DNA of 7,684 bases, taken from contig CAJOQO010000023.1 in NCBI GenBank assembly GCA_905236545.1, positions 1 to 7,684 of the forward strand, given 5' to 3'. The notes under the pieces are model-generated. The model ran no database searches. It was given only the letters and a program-made list of their open reading frames with translations, and was not told where the DNA came from. Position 1 is the first letter of the stretch, and every line of letters begins with the position of its first letter. The DNA is from an uncultured Lachnospiraceae bacterium. Its GTDB lineage: Bacteria > Bacillota > Clostridia > Lachnospirales > Lachnospiraceae. A program made the translations under genes and the position numbers. Positions 1 through 7,525 of this stretch are shown piece after piece.

Positions 1-952
1 ATTAGTTACCACGACTGAGATGTTCAAGAAGGCATACGAAGGCGGCTATGCAATCGGCGCTTTCAACATCAACAACATGGAGATTGTTCAGGGGATCACC
101 GAGGCTGCGCATCAGCTCGATTCTCCGATCATCCTTCAGGCGTCCAAGGGTGCCCGCGCTTACGCGAACTCCGTCTATCTGGTAAAGCTGGTTGAGGGCG
201 CGCTTGCTCTGTATCCGGATCTTCCGGTTGCGCTGCATCTGGATCACGGCCCGGACTTCGAGACCTGCAAGGACTGCATTGACAACGGTTTCACTTCCGT
301 TATGATCGATGCTTCCGGTGAAGCGTTCGAGAAGAACATCGAGATCACCAGCAAGGTCGTTGAGTATGCGCATGCGCACGGCGTTGTCGTTGAGGCTGAG
401 CTTGGAACGCTGGCGGGTGTTGAGGATGATGTCAATGTTTCCGCTGAGGATTCCTCCTACACGAACCCGGACGATGTCGAAGAGTTCGTCAACAAGACCG
501 GCGTTGACTCTCTGGCGATCGCGATCGGAACCAGCCACGGCGCTTATAAGTTTAAGCCGGGCACGAAGCCGCAGCTTCGCTTCGACATCCTCGATGAGGT
601 TACGAAGAGGCTTCCGGGCTTCCCGATCGTTCTCCACGGTGCGTCCTCTGTTCCGCAGGAATATGTCAGGATCATCAACGCGAACGGCGGCGCTCTGCAG
701 GATGCCATCGGCGTTCCGGAGGATCAGCTTCGCCAGGCGGCGCGCAGCGCGGTCTGCAAGATCAACATCGACTCTGACCTTCGCCTCGGCATGACAGCCG
801 GCATCCGTGAGACCTTCGTGAAGGATCCGTCTATCTTTGATCCGCGCGGATATCTGAAGGTCGGCCGCAAGAACGTGCAGGATATCGTTGCGCACAAGAT
901 CAAGGATGTCCTTGGTTCCGAGGGCGCGGCTTCCACGCTGGCAACCAGATAA
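1..952 (+). CDS. fba: Class II fructose-1,6-bisphosphate aldolase (5' end outside window)
   Basis: Glycolytic and gluconeogenic enzyme of the cytoplasm that reversibly cleaves fructose 1,6-bisphosphate to dihydroxyacetone phosphate and glyceraldehyde 3-phosphate, using a divalent metal (usually Zn). The frame is open from base 2 and reads LVTTTE before the first ATG (base 20). The true start is therefore probably a few codons upstream of the window, and the ATG at 20 is internal. Counting from that Met, 310 residues are visible. They include the HLDHG motif (73-77, catalytic Asp and metal His), GTSHG (170-174, metal His 173), LHGASS (205-210, metal His 206) and NIDSD (249-253, phosphate/substrate site). 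The insertion after LHGASSVPQE and the C-terminal FDPRGYL match the approximately 305-315 residue form common in Clostridia. It ends in TAA. Function is firm; the start cannot be placed. Confidence 0.96.
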   Translation, partial: LVTTTEMFKKAYEGGYAIGAFNINNMEIVQGITEAAHQLDSPIILQASKGARAYANSVYLVKLVEGALALYPDLPVALHLDHGPDFETCKDCIDNGFTSVMIDASGEAFEKNIEITSKVVEYAHAHGVVVEAELGTLAGVEDDVNVSAEDSSYTNPDDVEEFVNKTGVDSLAIAIGTSHGAYKFKPGTKPQLRFDILDEVTKRLPGFPIVLHGASSVPQEYVRIINANGGALQDAIGVPEDQLRQAARSAVCKINIDSDLRLGMTAGIRETFVKDPSIFDPRGYLKVGRKNVQDIVAHKIKDVLGSEGAASTLATR

Positions 953-1030
953 GAAGATCCGTTCAGGATAACCGATGAAGGAGCTGCAGCAGAATGACCT
1001 GGTTCATTCGGTACAGCTTCTGAGATCGTA

Positions 1031-1070
1031 TGCAGGGGCATCCGGCCGATGCGGGGCGGGTGCCCCTGTA
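1031..1070 (+). terminator. Weak terminator-like hairpin after fba
   Basis: Bases 1031-1040 (TGCAGGGGCA) pair with 1061-1070 (TGCCCCTGTA) as ten pairs, one of them G-U, closing a GC-rich 20-base loop. The run of T expected of an intrinsic terminator is missing (only TTATGG follows). This is at best a weak or factor-assisted terminator, or a 3'-end stabilising hairpin of the aldolase mRNA. Confidence 0.4.
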
Positions 1071-1108
1071 TTATGGAGAACGTGTTTTGCCTTTGTACGG
1101 GTGCTGCA

Positions 1109-1148
1109 CCGGGCGGCCGGCCCGGATCAGGAACGCTGCCGTTCCTGA
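1109..1148 (+). other. Two tandem hairpins ahead of the hydratase gene
   Basis: CCGGGC at 1109-1114 pairs with GCCCGG at 1120-1125 around a 5-base loop. One base later, TCAGGAAC at 1127-1134 pairs perfectly with GTTCCTGA at 1141-1148 around a 6-base loop. Both are perfect dyads and lie 55-95 bases before the hydratase start. No U-tract follows either. They could be an mRNA leader structure, an operator or a stabilising element. I did not find a convincing promoter between fba and the hydratase gene. Confidence 0.45.
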
Positions 1149-1203
1149 CAGGGAGACGGTGCGCCGGTATGTATGATGAAAAGAGCGGAGGGTTCGCGTA
1201 AAG

Positions 1204-3624
1204 ATGAAATTATATGACAGCGGTGTGTATCTGATCGATGGGGTTCAGCTGATCCCGGACAATGAGGACGCTGAGGCCCGCCTCGCGATGGAGGGCGTAT
1301 CCTGTTCCGTGTCAACGGCGCGGCGGGGAACGATTGCCTGGTCGATTCTGCATGCTCACAACAAGTCCGGAGATGACGAAAAGCTGCAGATTCATTTTGA
1401 TAAAATGACCAGCCATGACATTACCTATGTGGGGATCATTCAGACTGCCCGCGCGTCGGGCCTGGAGCGGTTCCCGATCCCGTATGTTCTGACCAACTGC
1501 CACAATTCCCTGTGTGCGGTCGGCGGGACGATCAATGAGGATGACCATATGTTCGGGCTGTCCGCCGCGAAGAAGTACGGCGGGATCTACGTTCCGCCCC
1601 ATCAGGCGGTGATTCACCAGTTTGCGCGGGAGATGCTGGCGGAATGCGGCGGCATGATCCTCGGCTCGGATTCCCATACCCGCTACGGCGCGCTGGGAAC
1701 AATGGCGGTCGGAGAGGGCGGCGGCGAGCTGGTCAAGCAGCTGCTGGGACAGACCTGGGATGTGGACATGCCGGGGGTGGTCGCGGTTTACCTGAAGGGT
1801 TCTCCGGCTCCGGGCGTAGGCCCGCAGGACGTTGCGCTGGCGATTATCGGTGCTGTCTTTGATCAGGGATACGTTAAGAATAAGGTGATGGAGTTCGTAG
1901 GCCCGGGCGTCGCGAACCTGAGCGCGGACTACCGGATCGGCGTGGACGTCATGACCACGGAGACCACCTGCCTGAGCTCGATCTGGCAGACCGATGACGA
2001 GATCCGCAATTTCTATGAGATCCACGGACGGGCCGGCGATTACCAGGAACTCACCCCTGCCTCCTGCGCCTGGTATGACGGCTGTATCGAGGTGGACCTG
2101 GACCAGATCCGTCCGATGATCGCGATGCCGTTCCATCCGAGCAATGTTTATCCCATCGAGGAGGTCCAGCAGAATCTCGGTGATGTGCTGGATGAGGTGG
2201 AAAAGCGGGCGAAGGTTTCCTTCGGCGATCAGATCGATTATTCTCTGCGCAGCAGGGTCAGGGACGGAAAGCTGTACTGCGACCAGGGGATCATCGCGGG
2301 ATGCGCGGGCGGCGGATTTGAGAATCTCTGCGCTGCCGCGGACATCCTGAAGGGAGGAAGCATCGGAGCGGATGCATTTACGCTGAGCGTCTACCCGGCC
2401 TCGATGCCGGTATACATGGAGCTCGTGAAGAACGGCAAGTTTGCCGACCTGATCGAGGCGGGCGCCGTGGTGAAGACCGCGTTCTGCGGGCCGTGCTTCG
2501 GCGCGGGCGACACACCGGCGAACGGCGCATTTTCCATCCGCCATTCGACGAGAAACTTCCCGAACAGGGAGGGGTCGAAGGTGCAGAACGGGCAGATCGC
2601 GTCGGTGGCGCTGATGGATGCGCGTTCGATCGCGGCCACTGCTGCGAATAAAGGCTTCCTGACCGCGGCGACGCAGGTGGACGCGGAGTTTTCCCATCCG
2701 GCATACTTCTTTGACCGGACGATCTACGAGAACCGTGTCTATGACTCGAATGGCGAGGCGCACCCGGAGGAAGAGCTGGTATTCGGGCCGAATATCAAGG
2801 ACTGGCCTCTCATGCCGCCCCTTCCGGAGCATCTGCTGCTGCGTGTGGTCAGCGAGATCCATGACCCGGTGACGACGACGGATGAGCTGATCCCCTCCGG
2901 AGAGACGAGCTCTTACCGCAGCAATCCTCTGGGGCTGGCGGAGTTTACGCTTTCGCGCAAGGATCCGGCTTATGTGGAGCGCGCGAAACAGGTGCACCTG
3001 GCGCAGAGGGCGATCGAGGAAGGACGTGACCCGGTGGAGGCGCTTCGGAACGCGGAAGATACACGCGGGGAAAATGCGCCGGCTTCCGGCGAAACCGGCG
3101 GCCAGACGGGGCCGGAGGAGGGACCGGCGCTTCCGGAGCAGCTCCGGCAGATGTTTGACCTTATGGATGAAAAGCTTCCGGGACTTGTGCCGGAGAAGAC
3201 GGATGCGAAGAAGCTGGGCATCGGCTCCGTGATCTTCGCGGTAAAGCCGGGCGACGGCTCCGCCAGGGAGCAGGCGGCTTCCTGCCAGAAGGTTCTGGGC
3301 GGATGGGCGAACATCGCCTTCCAGTACGCGACGAAGCGTTATCGTTCGAATCTGATCAACTGGGGGATGCTGCCGCTGCTGATCGAGGAGGGCGCGCTGC
3401 CGTTTGGAAACGGGGACTGGATCCTCCTTCCGGATATCCGCGCTGCAGTGCTGGAGAAGCGGGAGAAGATCATGGGCTTCGCGGCTTCCGGCGGTACATT
3501 CCGGACCGTGTGGATGACGCTGGGGGATATGACAGACCATGAGCGCCGGATCATCGCGGACGGATGCCTGATCAATTATAACCGGTCCAAAGTCCGCGGC
3601 TCAGAAGCCCTGTGTCTGTCGTGA
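1204..3624 (+). CDS. Aconitase-superfamily [4Fe-4S] hydratase (YbhJ-like)
   Basis: Predicted cytoplasmic [4Fe-4S] dehydratase/hydratase of the aconitase superfamily, 806 residues; the substrate is not known. Cluster ligands are visible as Cys367 (AGCAGG) and the Cys428/Cys431 pair in CGPCFG. Other aconitase-like signatures are TNCHNSLC (97-104), SDSHT (155-159), RNFPNREG (450-457, the two substrate arginines), and in the C-terminal swivel domain [10 protein letters not shown] (683-692; Ser686 matches the catalytic serine) and [12 protein letters not shown]. The overall pattern fits the uncharacterised 'hydratase' family represented by E. coli YbhJ (about 750 residues) better than canonical AcnA/AcnB. 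A Gly/Glu/Pro-rich segment at roughly 617-645 between the core and the swivel domain looks like a flexible linker and accounts for some of the extra length. The ATG at 1204 is preceded by GGAGGG (1187-1192). The gene lies 251 bases after fba on the same strand, with no citrate synthase or isocitrate dehydrogenase gene beside it to imply a TCA role. Confidence 0.9.
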   Translation: MKLYDSGVYLIDGVQLIPDNEDAEARLAMEGVSCSVSTARRGTIAWSILHAHNKSGDDEKLQIHFDKMTSHDITYVGIIQTARASGLERFPIPYVLTNCHNSLCAVGGTINEDDHMFGLSAAKKYGGIYVPPHQAVIHQFAREMLAECGGMILGSDSHTRYGALGTMAVGEGGGELVKQLLGQTWDVDMPGVVAVYLKGSPAPGVGPQDVALAIIGAVFDQGYVKNKVMEFVGPGVANLSADYRIGVDVMTTETTCLSSIWQTDDEIRNFYEIHGRAGDYQELTPASCAWYDGCIEVDLDQIRPMIAMPFHPSNVYPIEEVQQNLGDVLDEVEKRAKVSFGDQIDYSLRSRVRDGKLYCDQGIIAGCAGGGFENLCAAADILKGGSIGADAFTLSVYPASMPVYMELVKNGKFADLIEAGAVVKTAFCGPCFGAGDTPANGAFSIRHSTRNFPNREGSKVQNGQIASVALMDARSIAATAANKGFLTAATQVDAEFSHPAYFFDRTIYENRVYDSNGEAHPEEELVFGPNIKDWPLMPPLPEHLLLRVVSEIHDPVTTTDELIPSGETSSYRSNPLGLAEFTLSRKDPAYVERAKQVHLAQRAIEEGRDPVEALRNAEDTRGENAPASGETGGQTGPEEGPALPEQLRQMFDLMDEKLPGLVPEKTDAKKLGIGSVIFAVKPGDGSAREQAASCQKVLGGWANIAFQYATKRYRSNLINWGMLPLLIEEGALPFGNGDWILLPDIRAAVLEKREKIMGFAASGGTFRTVWMTLGDMTDHERRIIADGCLINYNRSKVRGSEALCLS

Positions 3625-3630
3625 AGTGAT

Positions 3631-3698
3631 CAGGGTGTGCCCTGTAACCCAGTGCTTTATGGGGCAGGGCTGCCCGCGATGCAGCCGGCAATTGTCGG
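3631..3698 (+). other. Cluster of short dyads after the hydratase gene
   Basis: Three compact inverted repeats follow the hydratase stop codon: CAGGG/CCCTG (3631-3635 with 3640-3644), GGGCA/TGCCC (3662-3666 with 3671-3675), and a near-palindrome centred on CAATTG (3685-3698). None has a T-tract, so they are not convincing intrinsic terminators. They may protect the mRNA 3' end. Three GATGCA copies follow or overlap (3678, 3706, 3715), and a TCAAGA/TCTTGA dyad with a two-base spacer sits at 3735-3748 just before the next promoter. Confidence 0.35.
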
Positions 3699-3769
3699 AA
3701 AATGAGATGCAGTAGATGCAATTAAGACATCAACTCAAGAAATCTTGAAATTATTTTTTAAAAACAGGG

Positions 3770-3798
3770 TTGACAAAGGGAAAATACTCTGCTAAGCT
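3770..3798 (+). promoter_or_regulatory. Sigma-A-type promoter of the large non-coding RNA
   Basis: A perfect -35 box TTGACA (3770-3775) is followed after 17 bases by TAAGCT (3793-3798). The latter keeps the key first, second and last positions of the -10 box and is preceded by TG at 3790-3791, giving an extended -10. Transcription would start near 3804-3806. The upstream stretch is A/T-rich (3741-3765), like an UP element. No ribosome binding site or credible start codon follows, which agrees with an RNA product. Confidence 0.72.
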
Positions 3799-3801
3799 TG
3801 T

Positions 3802-4390
3802 TTCATCAAGTAAATCATTTGTATCTCAACAAACAGAAGACTTGAGAATAAAAGGAAGGGGGGCCGGTCCATTGGTAGTTTTGAAAGAACCGAACGAGAT
3901 GTGTCAGTATGACAAAGGCAGAGCGGAAGGTCCCTGCACGAAAGTCTTCCGATAGGAATATCCCGAAGAATCGACATTACGGTTTGTGATCGGAGCGTTT
4001 TGGATATCCAGAGAAGCACCTGAAGCTTGTCATATTGACCGGATTATCTGCCAGAGGGCTCAGGGAAGCCCGAGAAGCGAGATCGATAAGTGAAGCGTTT
4101 GTAACTGGTAAGCATTTACAATCATTCATGAAAGCGAGGTTTTCTGAATTCTGATACCGTCCCTGACGAGAAAGGGGAACGGGATATGATATCCAGGAAG
4201 AAAGATATCTGAAATCCTAAAAGTACATAGTTGCTATTGATATATATAATAGATGCTATTAATTTTAGAGCGGCGCTGTGAAAGGCAGCACCTTAAGATA
4301 TAAAGAAGCAGGGATTGGTACTCCGATCATTTGATGAACAATTTCATATAGGTAACAGACGGCCGACGGAGCAAACCGCCGGCCGTTTTA
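3802..4390 (+). ncRNA. Large structured non-coding RNA, about 585 nt, probable ROOL-class
   Basis: The stretch lacks a credible ORF, is clearly AT-richer than the genes around it, and is bounded by a promoter and an intrinsic terminator. By eye it folds into nested helices: the ends pair (3802-3809 with 4331-4338, 8 bp); stacked directly beside that, 3986-3995 with 4321-4330 (10 bp, one G-U); then 3998-4008 with 4188-4198 (11 bp, two G-U). Local hairpins: 3824-3829/3842-3847; 3924-3931/3944-3951; 4056-4060/4067-4071; 4099-4104/4116-4121; 4157-4164/4174-4182 (one bulge); an interrupted arm 4217-4268 (4217-4222/4263-4268, 4227-4230/4256-4259, 4234-4238/4248-4252); and 4272-4278/4286-4292, the last two enclosed by 4205-4210/4296-4301. 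Known large bacterial RNA classes are OLE, GOLLD and ROOL. The length, self-contained transcription unit, lack of a characteristic protein neighbour and clostridial context fit ROOL (about 580 nt on average, typical of rumen and gut Firmicutes) best. OLE is the main alternative, but its partner gene oapA is not adjacent. Existence of an RNA is well supported; class assignment is inference. Confidence 0.72.
4357..4390 (+). terminator. Intrinsic terminator of the large non-coding RNA
   Basis: ACGGCCGACGG (4359-4369) pairs with CCGCCGGCCGT (4376-4386) around a 6-base loop AGCAAA. This gives ten Watson-Crick pairs interrupted by one A-C mismatch, and can be extended by a G-U and an A-U pair at the base. 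TTTT then A follows at once (4386-4390). The strong GC stem ending in T residues, about 20 bases after the 3' closing strand of the RNA, marks the end of the transcript and separates it from trkA. Confidence 0.82.
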
Positions 4391-4408
4391 TGTGCGGCCG
4401 CTCAGGAA

Positions 4409-4459
4409 CCCCTGCGGCTGCCGACTGGTGATCAGGGGCGGCTTGTGTCAGAACCCCTG
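4409..4459 (+). other. Mutually exclusive hairpins between the RNA gene and trkA
   Basis: Two copies of AACCCCTG (4407-4414 and 4452-4459) flank a single CAGGGG (4433-4438), which can pair with either copy but not both. The downstream alternative can be reinforced by GGC/GCC-type pairs around 4437-4463. No U-tract follows. The element lies upstream of the proposed trkA start site, so it may not be in the trkA mRNA; it could equally be a DNA-binding site or leftover sequence. Confidence 0.3.
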
Positions 4460-4523
4460 CCGCTGTCAGAAAAGGTGGTCAGGATATGACTTGGAACTGC
4501 GCCTGCAACCGGGCGGGACTTCA

Positions 4524-4552
4524 TTGCGACTTCGAAATGAACGTGATATATT
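4524..4552 (+). promoter_or_regulatory. Extended -10 promoter of trkA-trkH
   Basis: TTGCGA (4524-4529, four of six matches to the -35 consensus) is separated by 17 bases from TATATT (4547-4552, five of six matches to the -10 consensus). TG stands at 4544-4545, giving an extended -10. Transcription would begin near 4559, leaving a leader of only about 27 bases with the ribosome binding site GGAGG at 4572-4576, nine bases before the trkA ATG. Confidence 0.62.
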
Positions 4553-4585
4553 AGTGGTATCGTTCACGGCTGGAGGAAGCAGAGT

Positions 4586-5941
4586 ATGAAAATAATAATT
4601 GTTGGTGGCGGAAAGGTTGGAGAAACCCTGGTGGCCGACCTGAGCCGGGAAGGACATGACATAACGGTGATCGACCGCCATGATAATGTTGTGGAACAGA
4701 TCTGTGACAGATATGACGTGATGGGCCTGAGCGGTAATGGCGCCAGTTATACGATCCTTCAGGAGGCGGATATCGAGCATGCCGATCTGGTGATCGCGGC
4801 GACGGGCCACGACGAGCTGAACCTGTTTGTCTGCCTGCTCGCGCGCAAGGCCGGTAATTGCCAGACCATCGCCAGGGTACATAATCCGGAGTATAACCGG
4901 GCGGTGAATTTTATCAAAGACGAGCTGGGCCTGGCCCTGGTGATCAACCAGGAATTTGCTTCCGCGCAGGAGGCGGCCCGCGTGCTCCGGTTCCCGTCGG
5001 CGATAGAGATCAACACCTTCGCCAAGGGAAAGGTGGAGCTTTTGCATTTCCGCATCCCGCAGGGATCGATCCTGGACGGACTGGACCTGTATTCCATGCA
5101 TGAAAAGCTGGCCTGCAACGTTCTGGTCTGTACGCTGGAGCGGGAGGGAAGCATGACCATCCCGCAGGGCAACACGGTTTTGAAGGCGGGAGACGTTATC
5201 TCCATCGTGGCGCCGCTGGAGGAGCAGGAGAGATTCTTCTCGAAGATCGGACTGGAGACGCATGCGGTGCGGAATGTCATGATCATCGGCGGCGGCGACG
5301 TGGCGCTGTATCTGGCAAGGATGCTGCTGAATACAGGGATCCAGGTCAAGGTTCTGGAAAAGGATCTGAAGCGCTGCGAGGAGCTGGCGGAGAGGATCCC
5401 GAAGGCGACGATCATCCATGGAGACGGGACGGACAAGGAGCTGCTCGATGAAGAAGGCATCCGGTATACAGAGGGCGTCGTGTGCCTGACCGGAATCGAT
5501 GAGGAGAATGTGGTTCTGTCCCTGTACGCAAAGACCTGCGGCGTCCGCAAGATCATCACGAAGGTGAACCGGGTTGCCTTTGAGGAGGTGTTCGAGAGTC
5601 TGAATCTGGATACGATGATCTCTCCGAAGAATATTACGGCAGAGCTGATCGTGCAGTATGTACGGGCGATGCAGAACTCCTTCGGAAGCAATATCGAGAC
5701 TCTGCACCGCATCATGGATGATCAGGCGGAAGCGCTGGAATTCATGATCCGTGATAACTTTACCAGGCAGGAGGTGCCGCTGAGCGAGCTGTCGCTCAAG
5801 CCGGGCGTACTGGTAGGCGCGATCTATCGCAACGGCCGGTTTATTCTTCCCCGCGGCCGGGATGTGATCAAGCTTGGGGATACCGTACTGATCATCACTA
5901 CGCTCAAGGGCGTCAATGACATAGGCGACGTTTTCAACTGA
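4586..5941 (+). CDS. trkA: Trk potassium uptake system, NAD-binding regulatory subunit TrkA
   Basis: Cytoplasmic gating-ring subunit that binds nucleotides and controls K+ flow through the membrane subunit TrkH. The 451 residues match the usual 450-460 of full TrkA and contain two tandem RCK units. RCK-N 1 begins with the Rossmann motif GGGKVG (7-12), with acidic Asp30 at the end of the second strand and SGNG at 49-52; RCK-C 1 covers about 140-215. RCK-N 2 begins with GGGDVA (235-240), with Glu258 and GDGTD (279-283); RCK-C 2 covers about 370-450. Two RCK units in one chain separate it from single-RCK KtrA/KtrC proteins. The ATG at 4586 follows GGAGG (4572-4576) at good spacing and starts right at the first beta strand. 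It ends 15 bases before trkH, so the two are very likely co-transcribed. Both nucleotide sites look intact. Confidence 0.96.
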   Translation: MKIIIVGGGKVGETLVADLSREGHDITVIDRHDNVVEQICDRYDVMGLSGNGASYTILQEADIEHADLVIAATGHDELNLFVCLLARKAGNCQTIARVHNPEYNRAVNFIKDELGLALVINQEFASAQEAARVLRFPSAIEINTFAKGKVELLHFRIPQGSILDGLDLYSMHEKLACNVLVCTLEREGSMTIPQGNTVLKAGDVISIVAPLEEQERFFSKIGLETHAVRNVMIIGGGDVALYLARMLLNTGIQVKVLEKDLKRCEELAERIPKATIIHGDGTDKELLDEEGIRYTEGVVCLTGIDEENVVLSLYAKTCGVRKIITKVNRVAFEEVFESLNLDTMISPKNITAELIVQYVRAMQNSFGSNIETLHRIMDDQAEALEFMIRDNFTRQEVPLSELSLKPGVLVGAIYRNGRFILPRGRDVIKLGDTVLIITTLKGVNDIGDVFN

Positions 5942-5956
5942 CAGGGGTGACGGAAA

Positions 5957-7477
5957 ATGAATTACGCGATGATCTTCCGCATCCTTGGATGGATGCTGAT
6001 GTTTGAAGCCGCTTTTATGTCCCCCTCCGGGATCGTTGCGCTGATCTACGGGGAACAGGACGCGATCTGGCTGGTGGCATCCATGGGCATATGCCTCTCG
6101 GTCGGAGCCATCATGGTTCTTGTGAGCCGCCCGAAGATCCGGCGGATCTATGCCCGGGAGGGCAGCGTGATCTGCGCACTGGTCTGTTTTCTGTACAGTA
6201 TCCTCGGAGCGCTTCCGTTCCGCCTGTCCGGTTATATTCCGAATATGTTTGACGCTGTCTTTGAGACCGCGTCGGGATTCACGACGACGGGAGCTTCGAT
6301 CCTGTCGGATGTCGAAGCGCTGCCTCACTGGCTGCTGTTCTGGAGGTCATTTACCCACTGGGTCGGCGGAATGGGAATCCTGGTTTTCGTCATGGCGGTT
6401 ATCCCGCTGGCGGCCGGCGGCAGCACCATGTATCTGATGAAGGCGGAGAGCCCCGGACCGAGCGTGAAGAAGATGGTCCCGAAGGCGGGGCAGACGGCAA
6501 GTATTCTTTATAAAATGTATTTTGCCCTGACGGCGATGGAAGCGGTGATCCTGATGATTCTGGGGATGCCGCTGTTTGACAACCTGTGCCTGACCTTCGG
6601 AACGGCCGGGACGGGCGGCTTCGCGGTTCTGAATTCGGGACTCGCGAACTATTCGATTCCGCAGCAGGTTGTGATCACGATCTTTATGATCCTGTTCGGA
6701 ACGAACTTTTCCGTCTACTATCTGATCGTGACCGGACGTGTTAAGGATGTGCTGAAGGTGTCGGAGGCGGTTACGTACTTTTCGATTATCGGCATTGCCA
6801 TCGCCCTGATCACGGTTTCGATCCATCATATGTATCCGAACACCCTGCTGGCGCTTAAGGACGCGGCGTTCCAGGTTGGCTCGATCATTACGACCACCGG
6901 GTACTCCACGACGGACTTTGACCTCTGGCCTTCTTTCAGTAAATGGGTGCTTATCCTTCTGATGTTCTGCGGAGCCTGCGCAGGCTCTACCGGCGGCGGG
7001 ATGAAGGTGTCGCGTATCCAGGTTGCCTTCAAGACGGTCGTCAAGGAGCTGGACAATGCGATTCACCCGAAAAATGTGCGCAAGATCAAGTATGACGGGA
7101 AGCCGCTGGAGCATTCGGTTCTTCGCGGCATCAATGTGTTTATCGTAGCGTATTTCTTTGTGATGGCGGCCAGCATCCTGCTGATCTCGATTGACGGGTT
7201 TGATCTGGAAACGAACTTTACTGCTGTTGTGGCAACGCTGAATAACATCGGTCCCGGACTTTCGAAGGTCGGACCGGTACGGAATTACAGCGGATACAGC
7301 GCATTTTCCACCTGTATCCTGATCTTTGACATGATTGCGGGACGGCTGGAGATCCTTCCGGTTCTTGTGCTGCTTTCGGTGCATACCTGGAGGGAAGCCG
7401 GCGTCTTTTCGGTACCCGGCAAGGGAAGAAAGATTGCGCACAATTCGGACGAGGAGCTGCTGGATGAGAATTTTTAG
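5957..7477 (+). CDS. trkH: Trk potassium uptake system, membrane channel subunit TrkH
   Basis: Integral membrane K+-translocating subunit of the SKT superfamily, 506 residues with four membrane-pore-membrane repeats. The four selectivity-filter segments are visible: TTTGAS (109-114), TAGTGGF (216-222), TTTGYST (312-318) and NNIGPG (429-434); each carries the conserved filter glycine. Also present are GSTGGGMK (343-350, at the cytoplasmic gate region of the third repeat) and AGRLEILP (461-468), typical of TrkH/TrkG. The first hydrophobic segments start near residues 5 and 37; the C-terminal tail is charged and cytoplasmic. AGGGGTGA at 5943-5950 is the ribosome binding site for the ATG at 5957. 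The 15-base gap from trkA indicates translation from one mRNA. Extra N-terminal hydrophobic segments compared with KtrB support TrkH rather than KtrB. Confidence 0.96.
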   Translation: MNYAMIFRILGWMLMFEAAFMSPSGIVALIYGEQDAIWLVASMGICLSVGAIMVLVSRPKIRRIYAREGSVICALVCFLYSILGALPFRLSGYIPNMFDAVFETASGFTTTGASILSDVEALPHWLLFWRSFTHWVGGMGILVFVMAVIPLAAGGSTMYLMKAESPGPSVKKMVPKAGQTASILYKMYFALTAMEAVILMILGMPLFDNLCLTFGTAGTGGFAVLNSGLANYSIPQQVVITIFMILFGTNFSVYYLIVTGRVKDVLKVSEAVTYFSIIGIAIALITVSIHHMYPNTLLALKDAAFQVGSIITTTGYSTTDFDLWPSFSKWVLILLMFCGACAGSTGGGMKVSRIQVAFKTVVKELDNAIHPKNVRKIKYDGKPLEHSVLRGINVFIVAYFFVMAASILLISIDGFDLETNFTAVVATLNNIGPGLSKVGPVRNYSGYSAFSTCILIFDMIAGRLEILPVLVLLSVHTWREAGVFSVPGKGRKIAHNSDEELLDENF

Positions 7478-7525
7478 GATCCGGCCGGCAGAGGATACAG
7501 AAAGACCGGTAAAGAAATCGTAACG

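Noticed and set aside
1312..3540. 742-codon antisense ORF opposite the hydratase gene
   Set aside because: Arg/His/Leu-rich shadow of a GC-rich gene; the + strand frame has clear family motifs.
3735..3760. Terminator for the hydratase gene at the TCAAGA/TCTTGA dyad followed by a T-rich stretch
   Set aside because: The stem is AT-rich with only a two-base spacer, and the T-run starts several bases after it; too weak to call.
3770..3955. 61-codon + strand ORF in the long intergenic region
   Set aside because: Its start codon overlaps the -35 box, no ribosome binding site precedes it, and it lies across helices of the structured RNA; composition is not protein-like.
3802..4390. OLE or GOLLD identity for the large RNA
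   Set aside because: Considered but not preferred: no oapA-like membrane protein gene is adjacent as for OLE, the RNA is shorter than typical GOLLD (about 800 nt), and no tRNA or phage gene is present. A covariance-model search would decide.
4392..4589. 65-codon + strand ORF overlapping the trkA start
   Set aside because: No ribosome binding site and no family resemblance; it runs through the trkA promoter and ends at the trkA start codon.
4466..6328. 620-codon antisense ORF opposite trkA and the start of trkH
   Set aside because: Shadow translation with His/Asp/Arg-rich composition; it crosses the promoter and two genes with recognised motifs.
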